From: CAVOJY01 sp963696405
GTDB taxonomy: Bacteria; Chloroflexota; Limnocylindria; Limnocylindrales; CSP1-4
Length of the DNA stretch: 64,000 nucleotides
Assembly: GCA_963696405.1 (NCBI GenBank)
Contig: CAVOJY010000007.1
Coordinates: forward strand, 124,001 to 188,000
Direction: 5' to 3'
A model generated the notes under the pieces. It was given only the letters and a program-made list of their open reading frames with translations, was not told where the DNA came from and searched no databases. Below, piece by piece: positions 16,700-26,123 of the stretch (positions within the stretch are counted from its first letter, which is position 1; every line of letters begins with the position of its first letter). A program made the translations under genes and the position numbers.

Positions 16700-18193
16700 A
16701 TGTGCGGCGTCGTGGGCATCTATGCGCCGGGCCAGGGAGCCGCCGGCCTCGCGGCCCTCGGCCTCTTCGCGCTCCAGCACCGCGGCCAGGAGTCCGCCGG
16801 CGTGGCGGTGAGCGACGGCGACCAGGTGATGGTCTACAAGGACCTGGGGATGGTCGCGCAGGTGCTCGACGAGCGGCGCCTGCCGTCGCTGCAGGGCCAT
16901 CTGGCGATCGCCCATTGCCGCTACTCCACGACCGGGTCGACCGTGTGGGAGAACAGCCAGCCCGCGTTCCGCCTGGGTCCCCGGCGGGTGGTCGCCGTGG
17001 GGCACAACGGGAACCTCGTGAACACGCGCCATCTCCTCGACCTGCTCCCCGGGGGCCGGCGCCGCCTGCGGGGCTCGACGGACACCGAACTCCTCACGGC
17101 GCTCCTCTCGGGCCAGCCGGGAGGCGACCTGGTGGACATCCTCGTGGAGGTCCTGCCGCAGGTCTCCGGCGCGTATGCCCTGGTCGTGATGGATGAGACC
17201 CGGGTGATCGGCGTTCGCGACCCGCACGGCTTCCGGCCGCTTGCGCTGGGCCGGTTGCGGGCTGGGAGGGACGAGGCCGTCTGGGCCGAGAAGGCTGGCG
17301 CGCCGGGGGATACCGCCGTGGCCGGGGGCACCGCCCTGGCCGCGGTCGATGGCTGGTGTCTCGCTTCGGAGACGGCGGCGCTCGACATCCTCGGCGCCGA
17401 GTACGTCCGCGACGTCGAGCCCGGCGAACTGGTCGTCCTGGGTGAGCCCGGTGGCCCTCGCTCGGTCCGTTTCGCGCCGGGCAGGGAGAACCTGTGCGTC
17501 TTCGAGCTCATCTACTTTGCCCGGCCGGACTCGTACATGCTCGGCCGCAATCTCTACGAGGTTCGCCGGCGGATGGGCGAGGCGCTGGCCCGCGAGGCGC
17601 CGGTGGCCGCCGACCTCGTCATGCCCGTCCCGGACACCGGCGCCCCTGCGGCGGCCGGGTACGCCGAGGCGTCGGGGATCCCGTACCGCGAGGGCATGGT
17701 GCGGAACCGGTATGCCGGACGGACCTTCATCGAGCCGCGCCAGTCGATGCGCCAGCGGGGCGTGAGCGTCAAGCTCAACCCGCTTCGCGAGCAGGTGCGC
17801 GACCGCCGGCTCGTGGTCGTGGACGACTCGATCGTGCGGGGCACCACGACCCGCCAGATCGTCGCGCTCCTCCGTCGCGCCGGAGCGCGCGAGATCCACC
17901 TCCGGATCAGCGCGCCGCCGATCTACCACCCCTGCTTCTATGGCATCGACACGCAGATCGAGGCGGAGCTGATCGCCTCGACGCATACCGTCGAGGAGAT
18001 CCGCCAGTACGTGGGCGCCGATTCCCTTTCGTACCTCTCGATCGACGGGGTCCTGGAGGCGATCGACCTGCCCCGCGAGCGGTTCTGTTTCGCGTGCTTC
18101 GACGGGAACTACCCGGTTCCCGTTCCGTACGACGTCGCGTCGCACAAGTTCATCCTCGAGCAGATGCCGGGAGCCGGCAGGCGGCACCACTGA
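16700..18193 (+). CDS. purF: Amidophosphoribosyltransferase
   Basis: First committed step of purine synthesis: PRPP plus glutamine gives phosphoribosylamine. Cys2 of MCGVVGIYAPG is the Ntn nucleophile, without a propeptide; the glutaminase part carries LQHRGQESAG and AIAHCRYSTTGS. The transferase part has the PRPP loop VVVDDSIVRGTTT. Cysteines in ENLCVFELIYFARPD and RFCFACFDGNYP fit the 4Fe-4S ligands of the Bacillus-type enzyme. ATG at 16700 is fixed by Cys2. The stop overlaps a duplicated TGATG at the purM junction. Confidence 0.95.
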   Translation: MCGVVGIYAPGQGAAGLAALGLFALQHRGQESAGVAVSDGDQVMVYKDLGMVAQVLDERRLPSLQGHLAIAHCRYSTTGSTVWENSQPAFRLGPRRVVAVGHNGNLVNTRHLLDLLPGGRRRLRGSTDTELLTALLSGQPGGDLVDILVEVLPQVSGAYALVVMDETRVIGVRDPHGFRPLALGRLRAGRDEAVWAEKAGAPGDTAVAGGTALAAVDGWCLASETAALDILGAEYVRDVEPGELVVLGEPGGPRSVRFAPGRENLCVFELIYFARPDSYMLGRNLYEVRRRMGEALAREAPVAADLVMPVPDTGAPAAAGYAEASGIPYREGMVRNRYAGRTFIEPRQSMRQRGVSVKLNPLREQVRDRRLVVVDDSIVRGTTTRQIVALLRRAGAREIHLRISAPPIYHPCFYGIDTQIEAELIASTHTVEEIRQYVGADSLSYLSIDGVLEAIDLPRERFCFACFDGNYPVPVPYDVASHKFILEQMPGAGRRHH

Positions 18194-18209
18194 TGGGCGA
18201 GGGCCGGTG

Positions 18210-18224
<15 letters not shown>
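18191..18224 (+). repeat. 17-bp near-perfect tandem duplication at the purF/purM junction
   Basis: TGATGGGCGAGGGC is repeated with a 17-base period. The first copy contains the purF stop and an out-of-frame ATG; the second contains the in-frame purM ATG (18210). This is the same kind of junction duplication as at purD/purB. Confidence 0.8.
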
Positions 18225-19383
<1,159 letters not shown>

Positions 19384-19408
19384 GGCCGGAGGGCAGGAGG
19401 TCGACAGG

Positions 19409-21721
19409 ATGACGCGTGATGGGGTTGCGGACGGCTGGGCGGATGGCGCGACCGCCGCGCGAGAGAGCAGCAACTTCCGATCGGAGGATCCGCCGGAGGC
19501 CCGCGTCGCCGTGTGCGTCTCCGGCCAGGGGAGCAATCTCCGCGCGCTCCATCGCGCCGAACGACTCGCCGCGCTCGGGGGGCGCATCGTTCTCGTCCTC
19601 GCCGATCGCGAGTGCCCCGGCCTGGCCTGGGCGCGGGGAGCTGGCATCGACACCGCGGTCGTCAGCCCTGCCGGGTTCGCGGACCGGGCGGCCTGGGACG
19701 AGGCCGTGGCGGACCGGCTGCGAGCGAGCGGCGCCGGCCTGGTCGCCCTGGCCGGTTTCATGCGGCTCGTCGGGCCTGCGACGCTCGCTGCGTTCCCCGG
19801 GCGCATCCTCAACGTCCATCCCGCCCTGCTGCCTTCGTTCCGCGGCGCCAACGGGGTGAGCGACGCTCTCGCCGCGGGCGTCAAGGTCACCGGCGTCACC
19901 GTCCACGTCGTCACGGCGGAGCTCGACGGCGGGCCGATCGTCCTCCAGGAGGCCGTGCCGATCCTGCCCGGAGACGACGGAGAGCGTCTGCTCGGGCGCA
20001 TCCACGAGGCGGAGCATCGGCTCTTCCCGCGCGCGGTGCGGCTCATGGCAGGCGGTGCGCTGATCGAGGCGGACGGCGTTGTCTCCATCGACCCGGCGCG
20101 GGCCGCGGAGCTGCCCCGCCCCCGCCGGGCGCTGCTGTCCGTCTCGGACAAGACGGGCCTCGCCGAGCTTGCGGCGGGGCTTGCCGGCCTCGGCTTTGAG
20201 CTGGTGTCGACCGGCGGCACCGGGCGGGCCTTGCGAGACGCTGGACTGGAAGTGACCGACGTTGCCGCGGTCACCGGCTTTCCGGAGATGCTCGACGGCC
20301 GCGTGAAGACGCTTCACCCGCGGATCGAGGGTGCGATCCTCGCCGATCTCCGGCTGCCGGCCCACCGAGCGCAGATCGCCGTCCACGGCATCGACCCCTT
20401 CGAGATCGTGGTCGTGAACCTCTACCCCTTTGCCGCTGCGGCTGCCCGGCCCGGCCTCTCGCTCGACCAGCTGGTCGAGGAGATCGACATCGGCGGTCCG
20501 ACGCTCGTCCGCGCCGCCGCCAAGAACCACGCGTCGGTCGCGATCGTCACCGATCCATCCCAGTACGCCGGTGTGCTGGCCGAGCTGCGAGACAGCGGGG
20601 CCATCGGCGACGAGACTCGGCGGCGGCTGGCCGCCGCGGCATTCCGGCACACGGCGCGGTACGACACGCTGATCTCGTCGGTCCTGCCGGCGCGGATGGG
20701 CCTGCAGCCACCCGCCGGAGCCGAGGGAGCCGTTGGTGCCGAGGGGGCCGATGCACGGCTGCCGTCCTCCGTTGACTTGCGCCTCGAGCGTGTCCAGCTC
20801 CTCCGATACGGCGAGAACCCCCACCAGGCGGCCGCGCTCTACCGGGTCCCGGGGACGGCGTCCGATGCCGGCCCCTTCGCCGACGGCGTCAGCCTGCGGC
20901 AGGGGAAGCCCCTCAGCTACAACAACCTCCTCGACGCGGCAGTCGCGGCCGGGGTGGCGCGCGACCTGCGGGGGCCGGGGTGCGTCATCGTCAAGCACGG
21001 GAACCCCTGCGGCGTCGCGGAGGCCGCCGACATGCCCGCGGCCTGGGACCTTGCCCTCGCCGGCGACCCGGTCAGCGCGTTCGGCGGGGTGACCGCCGTG
21101 ACGCGTCCCATCGACGAAGCGCTCGCGCGACGCCTCACCTCGATCTTCCTCGAGGTCGTGGTGGCACCCGGCATCGAGGCGGGGGCCGAGCCGATCCTGG
21201 CCGAGAAGGCGAACCTCCGCGTCCTCGTCGACTCCTGGCTGGGCCGGCCCGCGGCACCGCCGCTGGTCGAGTACCGGAGCGCCGGGGGAGGGGTGCTGGC
21301 GACGGAGGCGGACACGCGCCCCGACGACCCGGCCGCATGGCGGCTCGTCACGAGCCGGTCGCCGACGGATCCCGAGCGGCGGGACCTGGAGCTTGCCTGG
21401 CGCATCGCACGGCATGTGAAGTCGAACGCGATCGTCCTGGTGAAGGACGGCGCGCTCGTGGGCGTGGGGGCGGGACAGATGAGCCGCGTGGACAGCGCGC
21501 GGCTGGCCGTGGCCAAGGCTGGCCCCGAACGGGCGCGCGGCGCGGTGTGCGCGTCGGACGCCTTCTACCCGTTTCCCGACGGCGTGGCCGTCTGCGCCGA
21601 AGCCGGCGTCACGGCGTTCGTCCAGCCGGGTGGGTCGCTGCGGGACGAGGAGGTCGTCGCGGCAGCCGAAGCTGCGGGGTGCTCGATGCTCGTGACGGGC
21701 GTTCGGCACTTCCGGCACTGA
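19409..21721 (+). CDS. purNH: Fused GAR transformylase and AICAR transformylase/IMP cyclohydrolase
   Basis: One uninterrupted 770-residue frame joins two enzymes that use 10-formyltetrahydrofolate. Residues about 30-205 are PurN: VAVCVSGQGSNLRALH, the catalytic NVHPALLPSFRG, and ELDGGPIVLQ with its Asp. From about residue 239 comes PurH: RALLSVSDKTGLAELA, the MGS domain STGGTGRALRDAG and DGRVKTLHPRIEGA, then the transformylase LLRYGENPHQ, KHGNPCGVA, SAFGGV, VKSNAIVLVKDG and the end DAFYPFPDG. No indel signs at the joint. The fusion supplies the third and last two steps from one chain and closes the operon. Confidence 0.93.
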   Translation: MTRDGVADGWADGATAARESSNFRSEDPPEARVAVCVSGQGSNLRALHRAERLAALGGRIVLVLADRECPGLAWARGAGIDTAVVSPAGFADRAAWDEAVADRLRASGAGLVALAGFMRLVGPATLAAFPGRILNVHPALLPSFRGANGVSDALAAGVKVTGVTVHVVTAELDGGPIVLQEAVPILPGDDGERLLGRIHEAEHRLFPRAVRLMAGGALIEADGVVSIDPARAAELPRPRRALLSVSDKTGLAELAAGLAGLGFELVSTGGTGRALRDAGLEVTDVAAVTGFPEMLDGRVKTLHPRIEGAILADLRLPAHRAQIAVHGIDPFEIVVVNLYPFAAAAARPGLSLDQLVEEIDIGGPTLVRAAAKNHASVAIVTDPSQYAGVLAELRDSGAIGDETRRRLAAAAFRHTARYDTLISSVLPARMGLQPPAGAEGAVGAEGADARLPSSVDLRLERVQLLRYGENPHQAAALYRVPGTASDAGPFADGVSLRQGKPLSYNNLLDAAVAAGVARDLRGPGCVIVKHGNPCGVAEAADMPAAWDLALAGDPVSAFGGVTAVTRPIDEALARRLTSIFLEVVVAPGIEAGAEPILAEKANLRVLVDSWLGRPAAPPLVEYRSAGGGVLATEADTRPDDPAAWRLVTSRSPTDPERRDLELAWRIARHVKSNAIVLVKDGALVGVGAGQMSRVDSARLAVAKAGPERARGAVCASDAFYPFPDGVAVCAEAGVTAFVQPGGSLRDEEVVAAAEAAGCSMLVTGVRHFRH

Positions 21722-21791
21722 CTTCGTGGGCACGGCATCGGCGCCGCCGTCGGGCGCCTGCGGCCGGCGTGGTGCCGCGGTGCGTGCGCGC

Positions 21792-21797
21792 TAGACT
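21792..21797 (+). promoter_or_regulatory. -10 box (TAGACT) of the Ala-rich protein gene
   Basis: TAGACT lies 53 bases before the ATG at 21851, and the leader carries a GGGAGG ribosome site. The same hexamer precedes the ABC binding-protein gene at 29 kb. Confidence 0.45.
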
Positions 21798-21850
21798 CCA
21801 CCGAGAAGCCGGACCTTGCGCCCGGCCACGCAGCCTCGGGAGGCAGATCC

Positions 21851-22267
21851 ATGGACGAGAGCGCGAAGAAGGAAGCCGACGCAGACGCCGGCGTTCCCGC
21901 GGGCGGCGATGCCGGAGCGGCGGAGGCCGAGGCGGGCGCCTCCGCCTGGAAGGTCGGCGGGGAGAGCGGGGCAACCTGGCTGACCCAGCTGCAGGCGATG
22001 ATCGACAACGTCGCCACGCAGGCCGGCCCGGTGGTCCGGGAAGTGGCCGCAAAGGCAGCCGAGCTGGCCGCCGTTGCCGCGGATCACGCGGGGCCCATCG
22101 CCCAGCGGGCCGCAGCCGTCACCCAGGACGTGAGCGTGAAGGTGGCCGAGCGCAGCCGACAGGTCGCTGCCGATCTCCGGCACGCGACCGACCAGGCGCC
22201 AGCCGAGGGCGACGAGCCCGCGGCCGACGCGGCGCCGCCGGACGTCCCGGAGGCCCCCGAGCCGTAA
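21851..22267 (+). CDS. Small Ala-rich hypothetical protein
   Basis: Not recognised. 138 residues with acidic, low-complexity ends and a central helix-forming core (TWLTQLQAMIDNVATQAG to VAADLRHATDQ) of amphipathic, coiled-coil-like Ala/Val repeats. There is no signal peptide, membrane helix or cysteine. The composition recalls stress-type or cell-surface-associated helical proteins, but nothing fixes a role. Clear ribosome site and -10 box make it likely to be expressed. It stands between the purine operon and metG. Confidence 0.6.
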   Translation: MDESAKKEADADAGVPAGGDAGAAEAEAGASAWKVGGESGATWLTQLQAMIDNVATQAGPVVREVAAKAAELAAVAADHAGPIAQRAAAVTQDVSVKVAERSRQVAADLRHATDQAPAEGDEPAADAAPPDVPEAPEP

Positions 22268-22300
22268 GCTGAGCGATCCCGGCGCGCAGCGGCCGCCTGC

Positions 22301-22306
22301 TACCAT
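22301..22306 (+). promoter_or_regulatory. -10-like box of metG (TACCAT)
   Basis: TACCAT ends ten bases before the metG ATG; no ribosome site is obvious in the gap apart from a G run. A very short or absent leader is likely. Confidence 0.35.
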
Positions 22307-22316
22307 CCGGGGGCCC

Positions 22317-23951
22317 ATGAGCGATCGCCCCCGGTTCTACCTGACGACCGCCATCGCGTACGCGAACAACCGCCCCGGCCTCCACACGCTCTTCGAGGTG
22401 GTCGGCGCGGACGTCATCGCCCGCTGGTACCGCATGCGCGGGTTCGACACGCGGTTCCTCACGGGCACCGACGAGCACTCCGTCAACATCGCGATGAAGG
22501 CGGCCGAGCGAGGTCAGCCACCGAAGGCGTTCGTTGACGAGATGGTGGGCCTCTTCCAGGCGGCAGAAGCGGCGCTGGGGATCTCACCCGACCGTTTCAT
22601 CCGGACCACCGATCCCGACCACCGCCGGGCCGCCCAGGAGATGGTGCGCCGAGCCTTCGCCAACGGCGACATCTACCTCGGGCGGTACGAGGGCTGGTAC
22701 TGCCCGAACGAGGGGTTCCGCGCGCCGAGCGACCTGGTCGAGGATGAGCGGGGGGTCCGCTGCCCGAACCACCCCGACGTCGAGCTGCAGTGGCTGACCG
22801 AGCGGAACTGGTTCTTCCGGCTCTCCGCCTACCAGGATCGCCTCGAGCGCCACTACGCGGAGCACCCCGGCTGGGTGCAGCCGGACTACCGCCGCAACGA
22901 GATGCTCGGCTTCATCCGCCAGGGGCTCGAGGATTTCAGCATCAGCCGCGAGGGCGCGAGCTGGGGCATCCCGTTCCCCATCCGCGAGGATGGAACCGAT
23001 GCGGTGCTGGCCGATGGCTCGCCCGACCCCAACGCCGGGACGATCTACGTCTGGTACGACGCGCTCATCAACTACATCACCGGCGCCGGTTACCCGGATG
23101 ACATGGCGACGTTCGGGAAATGGTGGCCCGCGGACCTCCACGTCATCGGGAAGGACATCGCGCGGTTCCACACCATCTACTGGCCGGCCATGCTCTGGAG
23201 CGCCGGGCTCGAAGCGCCGCGACACGTGTGGATCCACGGCTGGCTCCTCGCCCAGGGTGAGCGGATGAGCAAGAGCCGCGGCAACTTCCTCGACCCGAAC
23301 GCGGTCGTATCCGCGCTGGGCATGGACGGGGCCCGGTACACGGTGCTTCGGGAGGTCGCCTTCGACCGCGACAGCGACGTGTCCTGGGATTCGTTCATCC
23401 GCCGCTACAACGCCGACCTCGCGAACGACTTCGGCAACCTCGTCAACCGCAGCCTCTCGATGAGCGCACGGTACCTCGGGAGCGAGCGGCCGGATCCCCG
23501 GCCGGGTGGCGAGGCGCCCCTGGCGACAACCTGGCGTTCGGTCGTCGCCGTCTACGAGCAGAAGCTGGATGCGCGCCTCCTCCACGATGCCCTGGCGGCG
23601 CTCTGGGAGTTCGTGGGCGCAGCCAACAGGTTCGTGGACGCGGAGCAGCCGTGGGTGCTGGCGAAGGCCGCGAAGGCGGGCGACACCGAAGCTGACGAGC
23701 GTCTGCGGGGCGTGCTCGGCGATCTCCTGGAGGCCTGTCGCCTCGTCGGCTTCGCGGCGGCCCCGTTCCTGCCGGCCGCGGCCCCCCGGCTGGCCGAGCA
23801 GCTCGGGATCGAGTATCCGTACGGGCCGGACGGCAATGGCGGCCCGCCGCTGGGTGATCTTCTCCGCTGGGGCGCTTGCCCGCCCGGTGGCAGGATCGGC
23901 ACGCCCGCGCCGCTGTTCCCGCGCGTCGAGATCGAGCCGGCCGAGAGTTGA
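22317..23951 (+). CDS. metG: Methionyl-tRNA synthetase
   Basis: A class I synthetase of 544 residues charging tRNA-Met. The N-terminal fold reads FYLTTAIAYANNRPGLHTLFE, where the usual PHIGH signature is PGLHT, followed by FLTGTDEHSVNIAMKA. A CPNE/CPNH pair marks the connective-peptide knuckle. WLTERNWFFRLSAYQDRL, IYVWYDALINYITG, KDIARFHTIYWPAML and the KMSKS loop as GERMSKSRGNFLDP are all present. There is an anticodon-binding helical domain but no C-terminal EMAP-like tRNA-binding domain. The stop overlaps a possible TTG start of tatD. Confidence 0.93.
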   Translation: MSDRPRFYLTTAIAYANNRPGLHTLFEVVGADVIARWYRMRGFDTRFLTGTDEHSVNIAMKAAERGQPPKAFVDEMVGLFQAAEAALGISPDRFIRTTDPDHRRAAQEMVRRAFANGDIYLGRYEGWYCPNEGFRAPSDLVEDERGVRCPNHPDVELQWLTERNWFFRLSAYQDRLERHYAEHPGWVQPDYRRNEMLGFIRQGLEDFSISREGASWGIPFPIREDGTDAVLADGSPDPNAGTIYVWYDALINYITGAGYPDDMATFGKWWPADLHVIGKDIARFHTIYWPAMLWSAGLEAPRHVWIHGWLLAQGERMSKSRGNFLDPNAVVSALGMDGARYTVLREVAFDRDSDVSWDSFIRRYNADLANDFGNLVNRSLSMSARYLGSERPDPRPGGEAPLATTWRSVVAVYEQKLDARLLHDALAALWEFVGAANRFVDAEQPWVLAKAAKAGDTEADERLRGVLGDLLEACRLVGFAAAPFLPAAAPRLAEQLGIEYPYGPDGNGGPPLGDLLRWGACPPGGRIGTPAPLFPRVEIEPAES

Positions 23952-23959
23952 CCCCTCCC

Positions 23960-24814
23960 GTGGGGCTCGTGGACGCGCACGCCCACCTCCAGGCGGACGC
24001 GTTCGCGACCGATCTCGAGTCCGTGCTGCAGGCCGCCGCCGCAGCCGGCGTCGAGGAGATCCTCGTTCCGGGATGGGACCTCCCGTCATCCCGAGCCGCC
24101 GTGGCGCTCGCACACCGCTGGACCGGCGAATCGTCCCTTCCGCGCCTGCACGCCGCGGTGGGCGTCCATCCGCACGCGGCCGCGGCCGCCGATGAAGCAG
24201 CCTGGGCCGAGGTCATCGAAGCCGCCGAGGACCCTGCCGTCGTGGCGATCGGGGAGACCGGGCTCGACTACGACCGCATGTTCTCCCCGCGCGATGCGCA
24301 GCTTGCGAGCCTGCGCCGTCACCTCAAGCTGGCGTTCGAGACCGGCCGGCCGGCGATCCTCCACTGCCGGTCGGCACCGGGCAGCCGGGCGGCGCAGGAC
24401 GACCTCCTCGCCGAGCTGCGCCGCGCAGGCGTCGGCGGACCCCAGTGGTCGGAGCGCTTCGGCGCACGGCCGCCCGCCGTCCTGCACTCCTTCTCGGGAT
24501 CGTCGGACTATGCGGAAGCCGCGCTGGGTCTGGGCCTGGCGATCAGCTTCAGTGCGCTCGTCTTCCGGCGAGGGGAGGAGGCGTCGGCAGAGGCCGCCAG
24601 GCTGGTCCCCGCCTCCCGCCTGCTGGTCGAGACGGATTCACCGTACCTGTCGCCGCCGGGGCGCTCCCGCCGGCGCAACGAGCCATGCTGGGTCGCCGAC
24701 GTTGCCGCCTGGCTCGCGGATCAGCGCGGGCAGGGCCTCCCGGAGGTCGGCTCGGCGATCCGGGGGAGCTTCTCGCAGTTCATCGGGCTGGCCTCCGCCG
24801 AAACCATCAGGTAG
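23960..24814 (+). CDS. tatD: TatD family metal-dependent hydrolase
   Basis: A TIM-barrel amidohydrolase-type nuclease of about 284 residues. Metal ligands are visible in GLVDAHAHLQ, in VAIGETGLDYDR (Glu), in AILHCRSAPG, in AVLHSFSGSSDYAE and in LLVETDSPYLSPPG (Asp). TatD enzymes act in DNA repair or RNA processing. The GTG at 23960 gives the standard short N-terminus; an alternative TTG at 23948 overlaps the metG stop and would support coupling. Convergent with the next gene, overlapping it by eight bases. Confidence 0.85.
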   Translation: MGLVDAHAHLQADAFATDLESVLQAAAAAGVEEILVPGWDLPSSRAAVALAHRWTGESSLPRLHAAVGVHPHAAAAADEAAWAEVIEAAEDPAVVAIGETGLDYDRMFSPRDAQLASLRRHLKLAFETGRPAILHCRSAPGSRAAQDDLLAELRRAGVGGPQWSERFGARPPAVLHSFSGSSDYAEAALGLGLAISFSALVFRRGEEASAEAARLVPASRLLVETDSPYLSPPGRSRRRNEPCWVADVAAWLADQRGQGLPEVGSAIRGSFSQFIGLASAETIR

Positions 24815-25592
24815 AACGGCCGCCCGGCCGGTCCACGACGCCGCGGAACTGCGCCGCGCCATCCTCGCCGGCGAGCAGGTAACCCCAGCCTCCCGGCACC
24901 GGCCAGGCACGCCCGGTGAGCCGCGCCTCCGGCAGGGCCGGCTGCAGGAACTCCAGCCCGTAGCGCCGAGGGCACGACTCGAGCAGAGCCGATCCGCCGG
25001 CGGCGGCGACCGCTTCCTCGAGGTGATCCAGGTAGACGGCGTTGTTCATGTGGCGCATCGGATCAATCTCGCTCCGGCGCACGACGACGTCGATCTCGGC
25101 CTCCGCGGCCGCACTGCCGCCGCGCGTACGCCCCGGGGACCCGGGCAACTCGAGCCGCCCGGGAGCCTGGCTGCTGCCCGGGACCGGAAACGCGGCGGCC
25201 ATGGCCCCGGGGATCCGGGCGGGACGGCCGCCCGCGTCGGTCATGATCCAGTCGATGCGGGCAACGGCGGCAAGCGCTCCGTCCGGAAGCCGGAACTCGC
25301 TCACGCGCCGAGCCCAGACCCGCCGCATCGCAATCACCTCCGTCGAGACCGTCACCTCGGCCCCATACGGCACGGGCGACAACACCCGCAACTCGATGCA
25401 GCGGACCAGCCAGAAGCGGTCCTGCGACGCGTACCACGCCATGTCGAACCCGACCGACGTCGAGTGCTGCCAGGCGACGTCCTGCATGTAGCGCAGGTGG
25501 GCGGACGCGCGGAGCGCACCGGTCCCGTCGGCCTCGTCGAAGCGGACGCGGTAGAGCGCGGAGAACCGGAGGCCAGAAGGGCCGGCTGCCAT
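24807..25592 (-). CDS. Acyl-ACP thioesterase (double hotdog)
   Basis: A 261-residue protein of the FatA/FatB-like family that would release free fatty acids from acyl carrier protein. First hotdog domain: FSALYRVRFDEADGTGALRASAHLRYMQDVAWQHS, then WLVRCIELRVLSPVPYG. Second domain: VVVRRSEIDPMRHMNNAVYLDHLEE, where the Asp/His/Asn set of the active site is visible. ATG start next to the groES control region on the opposite strand. The fatty-acid chain length preference cannot be told. Confidence 0.85.
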   Translation of the reverse strand: MAAGPSGLRFSALYRVRFDEADGTGALRASAHLRYMQDVAWQHSTSVGFDMAWYASQDRFWLVRCIELRVLSPVPYGAEVTVSTEVIAMRRVWARRVSEFRLPDGALAAVARIDWIMTDAGGRPARIPGAMAAAFPVPGSSQAPGRLELPGSPGRTRGGSAAAEAEIDVVVRRSEIDPMRHMNNAVYLDHLEEAVAAAGGSALLESCPRRYGLEFLQPALPEARLTGRAWPVPGGWGYLLAGEDGAAQFRGVVDRPGGRST

Positions 25593-25634
25593 CGCGGAGA
25601 GTATGCCCCGGCCGGAGGCAAGCGGGCACGCGAC

Positions 25635-25664
25635 TTGACAGGCCTCACCCTGTCGCGCTAGGCT
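25635..25664 (+). promoter_or_regulatory. groES promoter
   Basis: TTGACA (25635-25640), 18-base spacer, TAGGCT (25659-25664), placed directly before the CIRCE element so that a bound repressor would block the start of transcription. Confidence 0.75.
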
Positions 25665-25665
25665 C

Positions 25666-25692
25666 TTAGCACTCTCCAGTCGAGAGTGCTAA
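25666..25692 (+). promoter_or_regulatory. CIRCE operator (HrcA-binding site)
   Basis: A perfect TTAGCACTC, nine bases, GAGTGCTAA inverted repeat. This is the known binding site of the heat-shock repressor HrcA, in its usual place before groES. hrcA itself is not in the window. Confidence 0.97.
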
Positions 25693-25733
25693 TCAATCCC
25701 CAGCCCGCAAGCAGCGTTCAGGAGGAATACGCG

Positions 25734-26042
25734 TTGGCGACTGCCACTGCGCCCAAGCTTCGCCCGCTCGGCGACCGCGTCGTCGTCAAGCCGACGCCGC
25801 GAGAGGAAATGACGAAGAGCGGTATCGTCCTGCCGGACACGGCCAAGGAGAAGCCGCAGGAGGGGAGCGTACTCGCCATAGGGCCGGGTCGCATCCTTGA
25901 TGATGGTTCCCGGGAGGCCATGGACGTGAAGGTGGGGGACAAGGTCCTCTACGCGAAGTACGCCGGCACCGAGTTCAAGATTGACGACGAGGAACTCCTC
26001 ATCGTGAGTCAGAAGGACATCCTCGCCATCGTCGTGCGATAG
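25734..26042 (+). CDS. groES: Co-chaperonin GroES
   Basis: The 10-kDa lid of the chaperonin, 102 residues. Visible: LRPLGDRVVVKPTPREEMTKSGIVLPDTAKEKP with the mobile loop, GPGRILDDGS, VKVGDKVLYAKYAGTEFKIDDEELLIV and DILAIV. The start is taken as TTG (25734) because AGGAGGA lies just before it; an upstream in-frame ATG-like start would fall inside the CIRCE element. Induced on heat shock by loss of HrcA binding. Confidence 0.95.
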   Translation: MATATAPKLRPLGDRVVVKPTPREEMTKSGIVLPDTAKEKPQEGSVLAIGPGRILDDGSREAMDVKVGDKVLYAKYAGTEFKIDDEELLIVSQKDILAIVVR

Positions 26043-26123
26043 GCCGACGTCGCCGCCGGCCGCGAACCACCGGCCGGACCCCACGGGCCCGGCCGCGTCG
26101 ATTCCAAGGAGGAAAGCCACACA

